A DNA stretch of 6,994 nucleotides from Actinomycetota bacterium (GTDB taxonomy: Bacteria; Actinomycetota; Actinomycetes; Streptosporangiales; Streptosporangiaceae): contig DPMS01000577.1 of the NCBI GenBank assembly GCA_003541285.1, positions 1 to 6,994 of the forward strand. The letters are read 5' to 3'. Positions 6,715 to 6,994 of the stretch are shown here, one piece after another (positions within the stretch are counted from its first letter, which is position 1; every line of letters starts with the position of its first letter). The translations under genes and the position numbers were made by a program. Below the pieces are notes generated by a model, which ran no database searches, was not told the origin of the DNA, and saw only the letters and a list, made by a program, of their open reading frames with translations.

Positions 6715-6994
6715 ATGACCAGCAACGAGCCTGTTCACACAGAGTCTGAGGCGCATCCGTGGACGGTCGATGTTCCCGATCACCCGGCGCGCCAGGATTC
6801 CCCTGAGTACGTGGCGGCGCGGCGGAAGATGAACGAGATCGCGGGCCAGGCCACGGGGCTGATCTACGGGCCCGGGCCGTATCAGGACCATCACGGCGGT
6901 GCCTTGTGGCTTCAAGATGACCATGGCTGGTTCATGGTCCGCAACCTGGCGGGGATCGAGTGGTCGGCGCAGTTCTGCGCGGACCCTGCCAAGG
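6715..6994 (+). CDS. Unrecognised protein, 5' part only (runs off the window)
   Basis: An open frame of 93 codons that continues past the window end. It begins MTSNEPVHTESEAHPWTVDV. A GGGGG Shine-Dalgarno-like run lies 6 nt before the ATG (6704-6708), supporting the start. After an acidic, probably flexible N-terminus of about 20 residues, the sequence becomes domain-like. It has a helix-like DSPEYVAARRKMNEIAG (29-45), then GPGPYQDHHGGALWLQDDHG (51-70) and WFMVRNLAGIEWSAQFCADP (71-90), rich in aromatics, His and Gly. There is no signal peptide or membrane segment, so the visible part is probably cytoplasmic. It faintly recalls uncharacterised actinobacterial proteins with a similar WTVxVPDHPxRxDSPEY opening, but I cannot name a family with confidence. 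The codons are largely G/C-ending, consistent with real coding. It lies 212 bp after secA2 on the same strand, so co-transcription is uncertain. Confidence 0.7.
   Translation, partial: MTSNEPVHTESEAHPWTVDVPDHPARQDSPEYVAARRKMNEIAGQATGLIYGPGPYQDHHGGALWLQDDHGWFMVRNLAGIEWSAQFCADPAK

Noticed and set aside
6692..6720. TTGACC (6692-6697) as a -35 element for the last gene
   Set aside because: No plausible -10 lies 16-18 bp downstream; that position falls on the start codon itself.
6919..6939. Perfect 7-7-7 inverted repeat GACCATG / CATGGTC
   Set aside because: It lies inside the coding sequence of the 3' partial gene, in codons for conserved-looking residues (DDHGWFMV), and is probably coincidental. 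No function can be argued.

Overview
This 7 kb window comes from a high-GC Gram-positive bacterium, almost certainly an actinomycete. The coding regions strongly favour G or C at the third codon position, the tetR start appears to be TTG, and the gene families are typically actinobacterial: an MMPL exporter, a Ddn-type deazaflavin (F420) oxidoreductase and a SecA2-type accessory translocase. The genus cannot be fixed from the sequence.

Left part (about 1-2939, minus strand): a compact operon read right to left. It starts with a Ddn-like F420-dependent nitroreductase/quinone reductase family protein. A previously easy-to-miss 38-codon ORF follows, starting 3 nt after the Ddn-like stop. An MMPL/RND-type membrane transporter starts 8 nt after the small ORF ends. 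The tight spacing suggests co-transcription and translational coupling.

Middle (2940-3961): a 155 bp divergent intergenic region, unusually AT-rich for this DNA, separates the operon from a plus-strand TetR-family regulator. It contains a good sigma70-like promoter for the regulator, a perfect 5-6-5 inverted repeat, and a striking 7/14-bp-periodic direct repeat series overlapping the promoter. The simplest reading is that the TetR protein controls itself and the divergent reductase/sORF/MMPL operon, a typical efflux or lipid-export module. A 10-bp GC-rich hairpin lies immediately after the tetR stop.

Right part (about 3962-6994, plus strand): about 250 bp with no convincing gene, then a complete SecA2-type ATPase with intact helicase motifs. 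By spacing it lacks the helical wing domain, as mycobacterial SecA2 does. A 212 bp gap with small hairpins follows, then the 5' part of an unrecognised gene that runs off the window end. Nothing in the window shows that secA2 works with the TetR/MMPL module, and no secY2, substrate gene or glycosylation gene is visible.
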